Assembly (NCBI GenBank): GCA_003153555.1
Contig: PLZS01000099.1
Coordinates: forward strand, 79,084 to 143,083
Direction: 5' to 3'
Source: Candidatus Melainabacteria bacterium
GTDB lineage: Bacteria; Cyanobacteriota; Vampirovibrionia; Obscuribacterales; Obscuribacteraceae
Length of the DNA stretch: 64,000 nt
Shown: piece after piece, positions 40,405-49,897 of the stretch
How positions within the stretch are numbered: position 1 is the first letter of the stretch
Layout of the letters: each line of letters opens with the position of its first letter
Notes under the pieces: generated by a model
Seen by the model: the letters and a program-made list of their open reading frames with translations, nothing else
The model's database searches: none
Told to the model about the DNA's origin: nothing
Translations under genes and position numbers: made by a program

Positions 40405-40582
40405 AAGGCATCGGCATGAAAACAGCACCGTTGCGAAAACCACCGGTGGTGCCCAACCAAAACCACCGGTAACTCTCTTCTTCTTGGCTTTGCCAATGCC
40501 GACTTTGCCGAATGGGCGTAACAAGGCGCGCATTCAGGAAAGCCGGCCTCGGCTCGACCAACAAACCATGGAAGGAATATTC

Positions 40583-41068
40583 ATGTCTCTGCAAATCAGA
40601 CCGATGCGTGTTTTCGATCTTCCGGCGGTAATGAGCCTAGTCAAACGAACTGAGGGCTTGGGTTTCAAGAAGTGGGAAGTCTTCATGGTCCTGACGAGAG
40701 CGCTTCTGCGGAACTGGAAATTGCCGCAGGTTGCTGTTCTCGATGGCGAAATCGTCGGTTCCGTATTCGTTGCCGAAGGACTGATGGCGGCGGTGCACCA
40801 CCTCACCGTCGCGCCACATGCACGCGGCCAGAACCTTGGCACAAGGCTTGTGCAAGCTGGACTGCGGAAGTTGTATCACAAGAAATACGCCGCTCGGCGT
40901 GTGTACATAACTGTGTTGCCTGACAATACCGGCGCGCGAACATTCTGGACAAAGTTTGGCTGCAAGCTGGAATCCACTGGCGACCTGGTTCTATTCACGC
41001 TCGACCTGAAGGAACAAACATGGCTGGCGCAGGAATCTGCGACAGGCGAGAAGAAGCATCCAACATGA
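40583..41068 (+). CDS. GNAT-family N-acetyltransferase
   Basis: 161 residues. ATG at 40583 follows GGAAGGAATATTC. IRPMRVFDLPAVMSLV at the start, LTVAPHARGQNLGTRLVQAGLRKL near 83-106 holding the acetyl-CoA loop (RGQNLG), and VYITVLPDNTGARTFWTKFGCKL near 116-138. Transfers an acetyl group from acetyl-CoA to an amine. The acceptor is unknown. No antitoxin is adjacent, so a GNAT toxin is unlikely. Confidence 0.87.
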   Translation: MSLQIRPMRVFDLPAVMSLVKRTEGLGFKKWEVFMVLTRALLRNWKLPQVAVLDGEIVGSVFVAEGLMAAVHHLTVAPHARGQNLGTRLVQAGLRKLYHKKYAARRVYITVLPDNTGARTFWTKFGCKLESTGDLVLFTLDLKEQTWLAQESATGEKKHPT

Positions 41069-41086
41069 AGTTGAAAGGAAACGGTC

Positions 41087-41500
41087 ATGACCATCAAGAA
41101 ATCTATCATTTTTCCCGTCGATTGCATGCCGGAATTTCAAGGAACAACGGGAGATGACGACCGCTGTGACTTGTTCTGCCAGGTGGCTGAACGCGAAGAA
41201 TATCTGGCGATGCACCCCGATGATGAACACGCCCATGAACTTTGCGAGCCGCAGTTCATGGAACTCGATGCCGCAGCCGACCTGCTCGTGCTGTGTCAGC
41301 GGCAAATGGAATGTTCCGCCGAGATCTACGAGTACGATCAGCGCGGGCGATTGGCAATTCTGCAGCGTGACTTGGGCGAGTTGACGGTCTTCGAGGGCCC
41401 TGCAGACGAAATCTTCAGACTCACGTTGGCGTGGGAGCGGCCACTTGTCTCGGCTCCGCCCGAAGGCTCGAAAGGTGCCTGGAAACTGCCTAAACTCTGA
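41087..41500 (+). CDS. Unknown acidic protein
   Basis: 137 residues. ATG at 41087 follows AAAGGAAACGGTC and lies 18 bases after the GNAT stop, so the two are probably co-translated. Asp/Glu-rich with several Cys. No family was recognised. Confidence 0.72.
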   Translation: MTIKKSIIFPVDCMPEFQGTTGDDDRCDLFCQVAEREEYLAMHPDDEHAHELCEPQFMELDAAADLLVLCQRQMECSAEIYEYDQRGRLAILQRDLGELTVFEGPADEIFRLTLAWERPLVSAPPEGSKGAWKLPKL

Positions 41501-41566
41501 GTGAAAAGAAGCTTGGGCTCAGGCTCGACACGATCGCAGCCCTGCCCTCAACCTGGAGTAAAATCG

Positions 41567-41902
41567 ATGATGGACGATAAACTAGTCGCCGCTATTTTGG
41601 CTTCTCGACAAAAACAAGAAGCGGAAACCCCTGCCCAACGAGACCAGCGTTGGCGAAATTCAGAAGACGCCAAGCCTGACAAGAATGGCTTCGTTTCTTT
41701 CGGGAGCGTGGCCGGCGTTCGCTGCAATAAGGACACGCAATACTGCGTGTGCTTTGTCGATGTGCGTTTCTGTCCGCAGTATCCCGACCTCGGCAAAGGG
41801 CTCAAATTCAGCGGCGACATGGGTCAATATCATGAGCTACGCATTCACATCGACGATGTCGATGAATTCGTGCGTCGCTATCGCAAGTATCGTAATTCTT
41901 GA
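41567..41902 (+). CDS. Unknown small protein
   Basis: 111 residues from ATG at 41567 (TGGAGTAAAATCG upstream). The next codon is also ATG. Polar N-terminus, then VRCNKDTQYCVCFVDVRFCPQYPDLGKGLKF and HIDDVDEFVRRYRKYR. Three of its four cysteines lie within 14 residues. Confidence 0.7.
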   Translation: MMDDKLVAAILASRQKQEAETPAQRDQRWRNSEDAKPDKNGFVSFGSVAGVRCNKDTQYCVCFVDVRFCPQYPDLGKGLKFSGDMGQYHELRIHIDDVDEFVRRYRKYRNS

Positions 41903-41919
41903 CCCTCTAACCTGAAGTT

Positions 41920-42001
41920 GGGCACCGTAACTGGTGCCCATCGGCAACGGAAGGTTCGGCTCAGCGACTGGCTCTAAAAGCTGGTCATTGAGCCGAGCCT
42001 T
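41920..42001 (+). repeat. Two hairpins between 41902 and the helicase gene
   Basis: GGGCACC-n6-GGTGCCC (41920-41939) and a long one, AAGGTTCGGCTCA...TGAGCCGAGCCTT (41951-42001). Confidence 0.75.
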
Positions 42002-42168
42002 CCGCATCGAGTCTCTAGTCTCTCGAAAAACGAGAGGCGCGGTTGCTGGTGCCGAACATCAGCTTCAGCGGGTTCGCCCGCTTGCCTGAAGGTGAAAACC
42101 AAAAGGAAGTCAGCAAAGCTGGCCGAGCTAGATGGTTGCTCATTGCACCTCTGCTCGAGGAGAACGTA

Positions 42169-44583
42169 ATGACGACGAGCAGCGAATATGTTCTTAGCTT
42201 GATTCTCGCGGGGAAAGAACTCCTCCCCTTCGAGAGCTTCAAGGCTAAATTTATGGCGTGTACTGCGCCTTACATCATCGTCGACGGCGAAACCGGCAGC
42301 GGCAAGTCTATGCTGGGGCCCTGGTGGCTGTGCGAGATGGGTTATCGTGTTCTTGTTACGGAGCCTCTGATCGAGTCCGTTGTTGGCACCAGTGAATTCC
42401 TCGCCAGTAAGATGGGCGTCGAGCTGGGCACCACAGTCGGTTATCGAACGGCGGAACAAAAGTGCGACAGCCGGGATACCAAGATTCTCTTCGTCACCGA
42501 CGGTCTGGCGCTGGTGCGCGCTCTTGCCGGTCACAACAAGTTCGATGTGCTTGTAATAGACGAGTTGCATCAGTGGACAACGAACCAGAGCACGCTCGAG
42601 GCTTGGGCCTGGAAGCTCCTGCAATCTGGTCAGGCTCCGTTCAAGAGAATCGTAGTTCTCAGTGCCACGCTCGATTCGCAAGGGTTGTCCCGCAAGCGGG
42701 GCAATGCGCCCATCTTCAAGGTTCCCGGACGTCAATTCCAAATCATCGACCGGGCTCCGGGCGTCTCGATTGAATCGGACATCAGGCAGTTTGTGAGCGA
42801 AGGTCACGATGTTCTCTGTTTTCAGCCGACGCAAGTGTCCATCGAAAACTGCATCAAAGAACTCAAAGGGCTGGACGCGGAGTTGATTCCGTTCCACGGC
42901 AGGCTCACTCGCGCAGAGAAGGATCGGGCGTATGAGACAAATTATGCCCGTCCTAAGGTGATTATTTCGACCAACGCTCTGGAAACCGGCCGCACAGTGG
43001 TGCCGAACAAGGGGCGGTTGCTCGCCGTTGTTGACTCCGGTCTGGAGCGGCGCAACGAAGTTAACGGTGGTATCGAGGGTTCGTTTATTCGAGCCATTTC
43101 GATCGCCCATGAAAAGCAGCGCCGCGGACGCACCGGTCGCGTGGACATTGGCTACTGGGTCAGCCACTGTCCCGCAACTGTGCGCGATGCTTACCCAGTG
43201 CCCGAGATGCTGAGAACGCAGCTTAGCTCGACGATTCTTCGTCTGGCGATCGCCGGGTTTGACGCATCTGACCTGCCATTCTTCCACGAGCTGCCGGAAG
43301 GGGCTATCGACGAGGGTATTCGGTCTCTTGTGGCACTGGGTGCTTTCGGCTGCGTTGGCAATGTCACAAGGATCGGTCGGCGCATACCGAAACTGCCTGT
43401 CGATGTTCACATCGCCAGAATGATTCTGGAAGCAGCTCGTCTTAGGGTGGGTGGAAGCATGCTGACTATCGCAGCATGCATGATGGTGGGAGGCATCAGA
43501 GACAATACCAAATACTGGAAACCTCTCACACGGGAGACCATGAGCGACGCGTTGGCTGAACGCGATATCTTCGAGGCAATTAATCGCGTTAGCGACACGG
43601 TTGACTTCGAGAAGGCAGGGGTCTTCGGCAAAGCATTTTTCCAGGCTCGCGCCTTGCGAGATAAACTGGAAGAAGCGGCAAAGAGACTCGGCATCAACAC
43701 CAGCACCTCGGGCGATCGCGTCGCCCTCATCAAAGCGATATGCGCCGGTATGGTCGACCATCTCTACAAGTCTGGAGAGAAGCAATTCTATGCCAGCGTC
43801 GGCCGTCCGTTGCCGCGCAGTCTCTACCATAAGAGCGTCATCAGGCGCCGTTACCATCGCCCGGACTGGGTCGTCGGGCAACCTATCGACCTGGAAATGG
43901 CGAACAAGGAAGGCGAGCTGCGCACCCAGAATCTGCTTACGATGGTGACGGGCGTGGAGCTGGAGTGGCTCGTTGAAGTAGCACCGCATCTGGTATCTTG
44001 GCGGCGTCGCGACTATCGGTTTGACTATGCCAGTCAGAGCGTGCGTTGCGATCGTGTGCTTCTCTTCAACGAGCACGAGTTGGAAAGCCAGGAGATTGAA
44101 CCTGACCGTGAGTCAGACGAAGAAGCCAGAAAGGTCTGGGAAGCTGAATTCGCTTCTCAGGCTGCGAAGCGCCTGGATTTAGCTTGGAAAGCTTTTCAGA
44201 TGTTTCACAGGGAGCGGGCGGTGTCGGTTAAGGGGTTCGCGCCTCTGCCGCAACTGCCCGCGCCGGAAGTCTACGATGCACAGACAGGTGCGGTGGCCTA
44301 TCCGGCTGTGGATAAGCGTCCGAACGCCTGGGTTGTTTCCTGGTTCAGGTCGCAGGCTGAAGCCGAAGAGAGCCAGGCAAAGGCTGTCGCGGCAAAGGCT
44401 GTTCTGGACCATGAAGAGAAGAAGCGCCGTGAGCGCAGCTCGGAGGCTCACGCGCCTCGGAGCACGTCATCGCGGAAGGTGCGTGGAAACCGCGCTCGGG
44501 CCGCGGCTTCTGCCCCTGATGATTCGGCAGCTTTGATGGACTCAAGGCTTGCCGAACTCGCTTCGATGTTCAGGAAACGCTGA
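42169..44583 (+). CDS. DEAH-box (HrpA-like) helicase
   Basis: 804 residues. ATG at 42169 follows GAGGAGAACGTA. Motif I GETGSGKS at 40-47, motif II DELH at 131-134, motif III SAT at 165-167, motif V ISTNALETGR, and motif VI QRRGRTGR near 318-326. This order is that of DEAH RNA helicases. DELH replaces DEAH. The C-terminal 400 residues include a charged coiled stretch (QAEAEESQAKAVAAKAVLDHEEKKRRER) and a basic tail. Likely unwinds RNA or RNA-DNA. In a train full of RNA hairpins, an RNA role is attractive but unproved. Confidence 0.88.
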   Translation: MTTSSEYVLSLILAGKELLPFESFKAKFMACTAPYIIVDGETGSGKSMLGPWWLCEMGYRVLVTEPLIESVVGTSEFLASKMGVELGTTVGYRTAEQKCDSRDTKILFVTDGLALVRALAGHNKFDVLVIDELHQWTTNQSTLEAWAWKLLQSGQAPFKRIVVLSATLDSQGLSRKRGNAPIFKVPGRQFQIIDRAPGVSIESDIRQFVSEGHDVLCFQPTQVSIENCIKELKGLDAELIPFHGRLTRAEKDRAYETNYARPKVIISTNALETGRTVVPNKGRLLAVVDSGLERRNEVNGGIEGSFIRAISIAHEKQRRGRTGRVDIGYWVSHCPATVRDAYPVPEMLRTQLSSTILRLAIAGFDASDLPFFHELPEGAIDEGIRSLVALGAFGCVGNVTRIGRRIPKLPVDVHIARMILEAARLRVGGSMLTIAACMMVGGIRDNTKYWKPLTRETMSDALAERDIFEAINRVSDTVDFEKAGVFGKAFFQARALRDKLEEAAKRLGINTSTSGDRVALIKAICAGMVDHLYKSGEKQFYASVGRPLPRSLYHKSVIRRRYHRPDWVVGQPIDLEMANKEGELRTQNLLTMVTGVELEWLVEVAPHLVSWRRRDYRFDYASQSVRCDRVLLFNEHELESQEIEPDRESDEEARKVWEAEFASQAAKRLDLAWKAFQMFHRERAVSVKGFAPLPQLPAPEVYDAQTGAVAYPAVDKRPNAWVVSWFRSQAEAEESQAKAVAAKAVLDHEEKKRRERSSEAHAPRSTSSRKVRGNRARAAASAPDDSAALMDSRLAELASMFRKR

Positions 44584-44836
44584 ACTCGCAAGGCGCAGCC
44601 AGACGAAAGAGAACAGTCCACCCGCGATAACTTCGTGGGTGGACTGCCCCAAAATGAATCGACCAAGGGTCAGAGCCTGATGCCACTGCTAGCAGTGGCA
44701 TCTCCAATCTGAACTGAAGCACTCTCAGTTCAGTCACAGTTGAACGCCGGTCGAAATCTTGATCGGCGTTTGTTCAATCGAACGAATCGGCATGGTGCCG
44801 TTCGTTATCGTCTGCCTACAAAGAATCGAGGACAAC

Positions 44837-45556
44837 ATGAGAAACTTTCCCTGGGGCTTCATCGCCCTTGTCACCGCTATCCTTGGCGTCGCTTTGGGAT
44901 TCGGCATCGCCTTCCATCCATGGAACGAAAACATGGATGCATTCTATCGATTCGTCAACACGCACAGTCTCGCGGCCGAACCCAGCCGACTGTTCGCCTT
45001 CTACTCGCTGGACTACTTTCTGAAGGCAGCCGGCGGCTATGTTACGGCGCTGTTCATCCATAACGGATGGATGCACGTGCTCACCACTGCTTGGCCTCTG
45101 GCGTTTTTCGGCGCTCAGGTCGAGAAGGCTGTGGGCTGGAAGGGACTGCTGGCGGTCTTTTTCATCGGCGGCATTGTCGGTGAGCTCAGCTCCAGCGCCA
45201 TGCTGCTTTCGCTCTCGGGTGGCGATCACAATTGGGGCACGATCGGCGCATCACCTGCGATGTTCGCTCTGATCGCCGTCTTTCTCGTGGCGTATGCAAA
45301 ACTCTGGCGCGAATACTACGTGCGGGTGGGCGTGGCGTTGACTCTTCTTGTTTTGGAAGCGATCCGGGTCGTTGCCACGTTCTCGGAACCGGCACCGGAC
45401 TGGTTCGCTCACGGTGCGGTCAATCACGCGTCACACCTGGGCGGCTTCATCGTCGGCCTGGCGTTCGCCTTTTGGCTTGTGCGCAGACCGCGCAAACCGG
45501 CAAAGGGAGCACGGCCCATGCTTCCATTCACGGGCTTCAGCCGTCTGCACTCATGA
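44837..45556 (+). CDS. Rhomboid-family intramembrane serine protease
   Basis: 239 residues. ATG at 44837 follows GAGGACAAC. About six membrane segments. FIHNGWMHVLTTAWPLAFFG at 73-92, TIGASPAM at 135-142 with S139 as nucleophile, and HASHLGGFIVGLAFAF with H200 complete the rhomboid Ser-His dyad. GASP replaces the usual GASG. Cleaves within the membrane. Target unknown. Confidence 0.88.
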   Translation: MRNFPWGFIALVTAILGVALGFGIAFHPWNENMDAFYRFVNTHSLAAEPSRLFAFYSLDYFLKAAGGYVTALFIHNGWMHVLTTAWPLAFFGAQVEKAVGWKGLLAVFFIGGIVGELSSSAMLLSLSGGDHNWGTIGASPAMFALIAVFLVAYAKLWREYYVRVGVALTLLVLEAIRVVATFSEPAPDWFAHGAVNHASHLGGFIVGLAFAFWLVRRPRKPAKGARPMLPFTGFSRLHS

Positions 45557-45572
45557 ACGCGCCTTGACAAAA

Positions 45573-45611
45573 GGCACCGGACTTTCACTCTTAAGATGAG
45601 AGCCCGGTGTC
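45573..45611 (+). repeat. CACCGGACT-type hairpin
   Basis: GGCACCGGACTTTCAC...GTGAGAGCCCGGTGT type stem. Relatives at 46251 and 47257. Confidence 0.75.
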
Positions 45612-45722
45612 ATCACCAGTGGTGCACAGAGTTGAGCGTGCATTAACTGTCCAAGTTTATACGTGTTCTGGAGTGCGCGACGCGCTTCAGTGAAAACCTC
45701 AATGCTACTAAGGAGAAAGAAC

Positions 45723-46187
45723 ATGAGCACAAGATTGAGCGTGTCTAACTGGGTCCTGCCGATCTCGTTACGGCAGTTCCAGTTGATGGTCTCGGAGTAC
45801 AAGATTCTGCTCCAGACTGCTTTTGGTACGACCTGCAGTCTTCAAATACGTGTCATGAACCAGCCCAAGTGGGCTCCCAACCTTTGCGACGATCCCAACC
45901 CGGTCGAGGACGTAAACAACCGGGCCACTTTCTTCGAAGCCACAGACCCGTTTGATGTACCCAGAGAGATCTTTCTCTCTGCTGCATACGTCGAGGTTGT
46001 GGTTCGTCCTGTCGACAAATCAGCGGCGCCGACATCGGCCTATGGTCATATCGAGTTTAAGGGACTGCGTCCTCGTCAAGCCACATACTATCTACAGCCA
46101 GGAGACCAAAACGTGGTTCGTATCCTTCAAAAACGCCATCGTGGTCAGCGGCTCGGAGACGGCTATACGTTCAACTCGGATAGCTAA
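45723..46187 (+). CDS. Unknown protein
   Basis: 154 residues. ATG at 45723 follows AAGGAGAAAGAAC. Beta-rich with VSNWVLPISLRQFQLMVSEYKILLQTAFG and REIFLSAAYVEVVVRPVDKS. Basic C-terminus. No family was recognised. Confidence 0.72.
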   Translation: MSTRLSVSNWVLPISLRQFQLMVSEYKILLQTAFGTTCSLQIRVMNQPKWAPNLCDDPNPVEDVNNRATFFEATDPFDVPREIFLSAAYVEVVVRPVDKSAAPTSAYGHIEFKGLRPRQATYYLQPGDQNVVRILQKRHRGQRLGDGYTFNSDS

Positions 46188-46202
46188 CAATTCGCTTTTG
46201 CT

Positions 46203-46302
46203 GGTGACTAGTCACTTTAGTCACCGGGAGGCGTAAACAGCTCGAACAAAGGCACCGGACTTTCGACTTCGCAGTCGAGAGCCCGGTGCCACCACATGTG
46301 GT
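46203..46302 (+). repeat. Three successive hairpins
   Basis: GGTGACTA...TTAGTCACC (46203-46226), GGCACCGGACTTTCGAC...GTCGAGAGCCCGGTGCC (46251-46290), ACCACATGTGGT (46291-46302). Confidence 0.75.
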
Positions 46303-46322
46303 TCACACTACGGAGAATGAAG

Positions 46323-46691
46323 ATGGAATGGTACTGGAGCTTAAACTGGCGAGGACTGCGTGTTCTCGGAGCTATCTGCTGGCTAGCCAGCAACGGGTTG
46401 GCTGTTAAGGCGGGGTCAATGACTATGGCTGTCATGCATCACCACATGGATCCGTGGTGGCCTCTGCCCACGCTCTTTATCGTCCTGGCGAATCTGATCA
46501 GCGCCTTGGCTTTTCTGGAGGTGCTGATGACGACCTGGACCGACAAAGCTAACAATATCACCGGTATGTACAGCTCAGGCAGTGGAAACCCGCTCATGCC
46601 GGGAATTGCTGGGCTATTAGTTCTGGTCTTCGGTCCCTTTCTTACCGTTCTCGGCCACGATGGTGGCCGGTTAACGGGATTCTTTTGCTGA
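46323..46691 (+). CDS. Small membrane protein
   Basis: 122 residues from ATG at 46323 (ACGGAGAATGAAG upstream). Three membrane segments (about 13-32, 46-66 and 93-113), with a HHHMDPWW segment facing one side. Function is unknown. Confidence 0.72.
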   Translation: MEWYWSLNWRGLRVLGAICWLASNGLAVKAGSMTMAVMHHHMDPWWPLPTLFIVLANLISALAFLEVLMTTWTDKANNITGMYSSGSGNPLMPGIAGLLVLVFGPFLTVLGHDGGRLTGFFC

Positions 46692-46880
46692 GCGCATTCC
46701 TGTCCTTCTCTGGCGGGACTATGTTCGGCTGGTCGATAAAGATCAAAGAGCGGACCCCGCCTCATGTTTCCCGATGGGCTGGCGACTGCGTCTAGGCCAC
46801 CTGCATTAGCGTTCTTCGGACGATAATCACCTTTGAGGTTGGTAATTCGTCCATAAATCAGTCGAAGAAAGGTCACTCAG
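46692..46880 (+). other. Gap of 190 bases
   Basis: No convincing gene and no clear H1/H2. Only weak inverted repeats. Confidence 0.5.
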
Positions 46881-47213
46881 ATGATAAAGATCTACGTTTG
46901 GGATCGTTCCCTGCCCAACAACTACCACAGCGCTGAATCGCCCATTGGTTTGGAGCTTAGTGCCTCGGCTGTGGTCATGGCACCGTCTAGGAAAGAAGCG
47001 ATCGCACTAGTTGAGCGGCAGATCAATCCGAAGGATCGAATCGGACCATCGGCTCATTACGTGCGAATGGTCGAGGGCATGAAGACGACGAAACCGACGA
47101 GCGAAACACCGATAACAACGCCAGGTCGGGAAGCTGTTTCGCGGATTCTGTTCCTGTCGATCGGCGCGCACTACAACGACACGAAGCCGCTGAAAAATCC
47201 CCTCAGTAAGTGA
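46881..47213 (+). CDS. Unknown small protein
   Basis: 110 residues. ATG at 46881 follows AAAGGTCACTCAG. MIKIYVWDRSLPNNYHSAESPIGLELSASAVVMAPSRKEAIALV: a beta-alpha start and a polar, probably flexible, C-terminal half. No family was recognised. Confidence 0.7.
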   Translation: MIKIYVWDRSLPNNYHSAESPIGLELSASAVVMAPSRKEAIALVERQINPKDRIGPSAHYVRMVEGMKTTKPTSETPITTPGREAVSRILFLSIGAHYNDTKPLKNPLSK

Positions 47214-47256
47214 TTTTAAGTAAAACTGAGGGACGCACAGCGTCTTAAACCAACGA

Positions 47257-47292
47257 GACCGGACTCTCGCAATCGCGTGGGAGCCCGGTTTC
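47257..47292 (+). repeat. ACCGGACTC-type hairpin
   Basis: GACCGGACTCTCGC...GGAGCCCGGTTTC. Third member of the family at 45573 and 46251. Confidence 0.7.
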
Positions 47293-47352
47293 ACACCATC
47301 ATTGCAATCCGCATCAGCTTGTGGCTGATGTGCGTAACAACAGGAGGCGACT

Positions 47353-47664
47353 ATGATCGTATGCTCCTGCTACCGCAGGACGGACAAAGACCTGGAGGAT
47401 GAGGCACGTAAGGGCACTCTGTGGCTTGACGCGGTCAAGAATTTGCCCGTCAGCAACAAGTGCGGTCGCTGTTATCATCTAACTAAGTCTGTGTTTGCAG
47501 ATGCTCGCCGGGCAGCTGGGTTTCCCGATGAGCCTGAGAAGCGCCATCTTCCAAAAGGTGATAAGCATGGTGCCGGATCACCTGAGGGCGATATCCCTGG
47601 TGGTGAAGGCAAGCATGCCACATCACCCGAGCCTAATATCCCTGGCAGTGTAGACAAGCAATGA
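47353..47664 (+). CDS. Bfd-like [2Fe-2S] protein with repeat tail
   Basis: 103 residues. ATG at 47353 follows AGGAGGCGACT. Residues 1-50 match bacterioferritin-associated ferredoxin: MIVCSCYRRTDKDL with C4 and C6, then NKCGRC with C37 and C40. The spacing C-x-C...C-x2-C is that of the Bfd [2Fe-2S] site. Residues 62-103 are a low-complexity tail with repeated GDIPG/NIPG units. No ferritin gene is nearby, so it may serve another redox partner. Confidence 0.8.
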   Translation: MIVCSCYRRTDKDLEDEARKGTLWLDAVKNLPVSNKCGRCYHLTKSVFADARRAAGFPDEPEKRHLPKGDKHGAGSPEGDIPGGEGKHATSPEPNIPGSVDKQ

Positions 47665-47743
47665 CTCCGGGGTGGCAGGAATGTCACTCCGGAGTTTTGT
47701 TCCGGCTTTGCTGAATGAATGTCTGCGTTCATTGAGCAAAGTC
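47664..47743 (+). repeat. Spacer module of R1: H1-like terminator plus H2
   Basis: ACTCCGGGGTG...CACTCCGGAGT followed by TTTTG (47664-47699), a good intrinsic terminator, then GCTTTGCTGAATGAA...TTCATTGAGCAAAGTC (47705-47743). Same order and sense as in train L1. The third H2 strand is missing. Confidence 0.85.
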
Positions 47744-47916
47744 GGAACCGATAACCGACTGTCGCAACGCGCAAACCTGAGGAGATCATCAACAGAATGA
47801 ACGAACTGAGACATAGGCATTGAGCATGGTACCCGCGACTTCGGACCCTTCGATCCGTTCGCGGTTTGTCCACGATTGACACTACTGATAGTGTCTTGAA
47901 CTGAGGAAATAATCCG

Positions 47917-48441
47917 ATGGCTGACAGAATACTCTATCTGGATGCAGACCTGACGCTCTTCCACAAAAAGCTTCTCCGCCCGGAACAAGTTGCTCTCGAC
48001 GATCCGAGCGTGTTTTTCGATCTCTTTGGCTATGTACAAGTCAAAGCTCGTCCAGGTGCTCAAGCATTTATCGACCACTTCAGGGGCATGGGCGTCACGG
48101 TCTATTGTGTCACCGGTGGTGGCACGGACTCTCAAACTGAGGCCCTGCGCTGCGCCGGACTGAGCGTGGACAGGTTGTTTGGAAGCTGCAGAGGGGGCGT
48201 GGAATTACCGCCCCCGCCTGCGCATTGGGTACTCGTCGACGACTCGCCCCTGAAAGACGCCATGTTGTTTGACAAAATTGCCCGCATTTTGGGCAAGTTG
48301 AATCTCGAACCTAACGATGCGGAACTCGAAAGAGCGTTAGCCGAGCACTTCGTGCAGTGCGAAATGTTCTTCGACTTTTGCGAATGCAAACCGCTCTCAG
48401 AACTGATTCCAATCATCATGACTAAGCTTGAGCTGGCTTGA
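47917..48441 (+). CDS. HAD-like phosphohydrolase
   Basis: 174 residues. ATG at 47917 follows GAGGAAATAATCCG. Motif I YLDADLTLF with D9 and D11, motif II VYCVTGGG (T65), and motif IV WVLVDDSPL near 105-113. The middle lacks a large cap domain. Likely a small phosphatase. Substrate unknown. Its C-terminal 45 residues are Cys/Glu-rich (VQCEMFFDFCECK). Confidence 0.8.
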   Translation: MADRILYLDADLTLFHKKLLRPEQVALDDPSVFFDLFGYVQVKARPGAQAFIDHFRGMGVTVYCVTGGGTDSQTEALRCAGLSVDRLFGSCRGGVELPPPPAHWVLVDDSPLKDAMLFDKIARILGKLNLEPNDAELERALAEHFVQCEMFFDFCECKPLSELIPIIMTKLELA

Positions 48442-48514
48442 GTGCAACAGGAAGATGCCGCATGGCGGCGTCTTCGCCACCTCACAAACAGCTCACGACG
48501 AAAGGAAAGACGAT

Positions 48515-49198
48515 ATGCGTGAGAAGTTGCTCGACGCGCTAGTGTTTCTCGGCATGGCGCTGTTGATCTTCGCGATCACCATCGGTGTCGCCGAGGACTA
48601 CAGCCCGAGCTTATTCCAGCCGCTGGTGCAAGCCGTGGTTGGCAATACGGGGCGAATCTTTCCGGGGCTCAGCCCTCAGGGAGGCGTTGCCCAAATCTTG
48701 CTATTCATTGGCGGAGTGGTTCTGCTCATTCCGCCATTGCTGCGAAAATCGTGGGTGTTCACCGTTCTTCAGGTGATCATCGCACTGTCAGCCCTTCTGC
48801 CGATCTGGATGCTGAGCGCACCGGTTGAGGCCGGCACGCGCCTGACGATCACATACGCCGGACTGGTGTCTCTCATTTGGCTGCGGGAGCTGCCTCTGGC
48901 TTCTCTCTGGAAGATGTTGTCACCGCTTTATTGGTGTCAATCGTTCAAGGGTGTCAACGGTCCAAACCCTATGGCAGCCATTGGCACCGAGTTTTTCGGC
49001 TGGGGCTATGTGTTCATGGGCACTAACCAGCTCTTGTCGTGGAGTCTCATCTTCGCAGGCGCGATCTTTCTAACCAGATTCGCCTGGCTCGGCATGAAGA
49101 ATCAGGTCGCCATGGCTCAGGCGTGGTTGGTGCTCAACATCGCCTTCGCTGTCGCCGCCGCCTTGAAGATTGCCTTTCTTTGGCAACACGTACGCTAA
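48515..49198 (+). CDS. Unknown polytopic membrane protein
   Basis: 227 residues from ATG at 48515 (AAAGGAAAGACGAT upstream). Six or seven membrane segments distributed along the length (about 5-25, 55-75, 80-100, 105-125, 160-185 and 200-223). No transporter motif. Confidence 0.76.
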   Translation: MREKLLDALVFLGMALLIFAITIGVAEDYSPSLFQPLVQAVVGNTGRIFPGLSPQGGVAQILLFIGGVVLLIPPLLRKSWVFTVLQVIIALSALLPIWMLSAPVEAGTRLTITYAGLVSLIWLRELPLASLWKMLSPLYWCQSFKGVNGPNPMAAIGTEFFGWGYVFMGTNQLLSWSLIFAGAIFLTRFAWLGMKNQVAMAQAWLVLNIAFAVAAALKIAFLWQHVR

Positions 49199-49261
49199 CA
49201 AAGCGGCACCTGACTGGCTCTTGTTCGGTGCCAGTCGAACTCAAACCTTGGAGTGACTCTG

Positions 49262-49897
49262 ATGTCGAAATCTAATCTGGTCAATGGAATCTTGATTTCT
49301 GCGGCGTTCTTGCTTGGCGGCTTGGTCGGACTTCTCGTCGCCATTACAGTAGTCAGTGGTGGTCCGGCAGTCGTGGGCTCGGTCTCTCTAACAGCAGGTC
49401 TTGTCTTAAGCGCACTTTGCGCTTACTACCTCCAAGACGAACTGTTTGCAGACAGGAGAAGTTTTGGCGCTATCTTCTGTATTGCCGTGTTCATAGGTGC
49501 GATGGCGATGCCGATCAACACTCTGTATGTCGGACCTCAGGATGCACGTTCTCATCGGGAAATGGCATCCAAATTGCAGGCTTTTTGTCTCCAGCACTTC
49601 AACGATGTTGATTCCGATAGAGACGGCATCATCACCAAGTCAGAGCTGAAGAACGCCATTAAGAGCTCGTCATTCAGCGAGGAGGATAAACAGGTCCTGG
49701 TTTTTCTCCTTGAAAATCTCTCGGAAGCAGGGCACATCATCCAATCGCAAACTGCCATCACCGAAACGTTTATCGGGAATGGACAGGGTGGTGGTTTCTT
49801 TGCGCCGGGGGTTTCGGTCACCAATGTTTACGGTATCAGCGTGCACGATCTGGAAATTTATCCAGACCGGGTCGCTGAGATGTACCAGAACTGGTGA
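49262..49897 (+). CDS. Membrane protein with an EF-hand
   Basis: 211 residues from ATG at 49262 (TTGGAGTGACTCTG upstream). Three N-terminal membrane segments (about 8-31, 37-56 and 70-90) are followed by a soluble part with a complete calcium-binding EF-hand loop DVDSDRDGIITKSEL at 115-129. The region around 175-190 is Gly/Phe-rich. A calcium-responsive membrane protein is the straightforward reading. Confidence 0.78.
   Translation: MSKSNLVNGILISAAFLLGGLVGLLVAITVVSGGPAVVGSVSLTAGLVLSALCAYYLQDELFADRRSFGAIFCIAVFIGAMAMPINTLYVGPQDARSHREMASKLQAFCLQHFNDVDSDRDGIITKSELKNAIKSSSFSEEDKQVLVFLLENLSEAGHIIQSQTAITETFIGNGQGGGFFAPGVSVTNVYGISVHDLEIYPDRVAEMYQNW

Noticed and set aside
41974-44076. A 700-codon open frame on the minus strand opposite the helicase gene
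   Set aside because: No ribosome site, no recognisable domain, and the plus strand has all helicase motifs. It is a by-product of codon bias.
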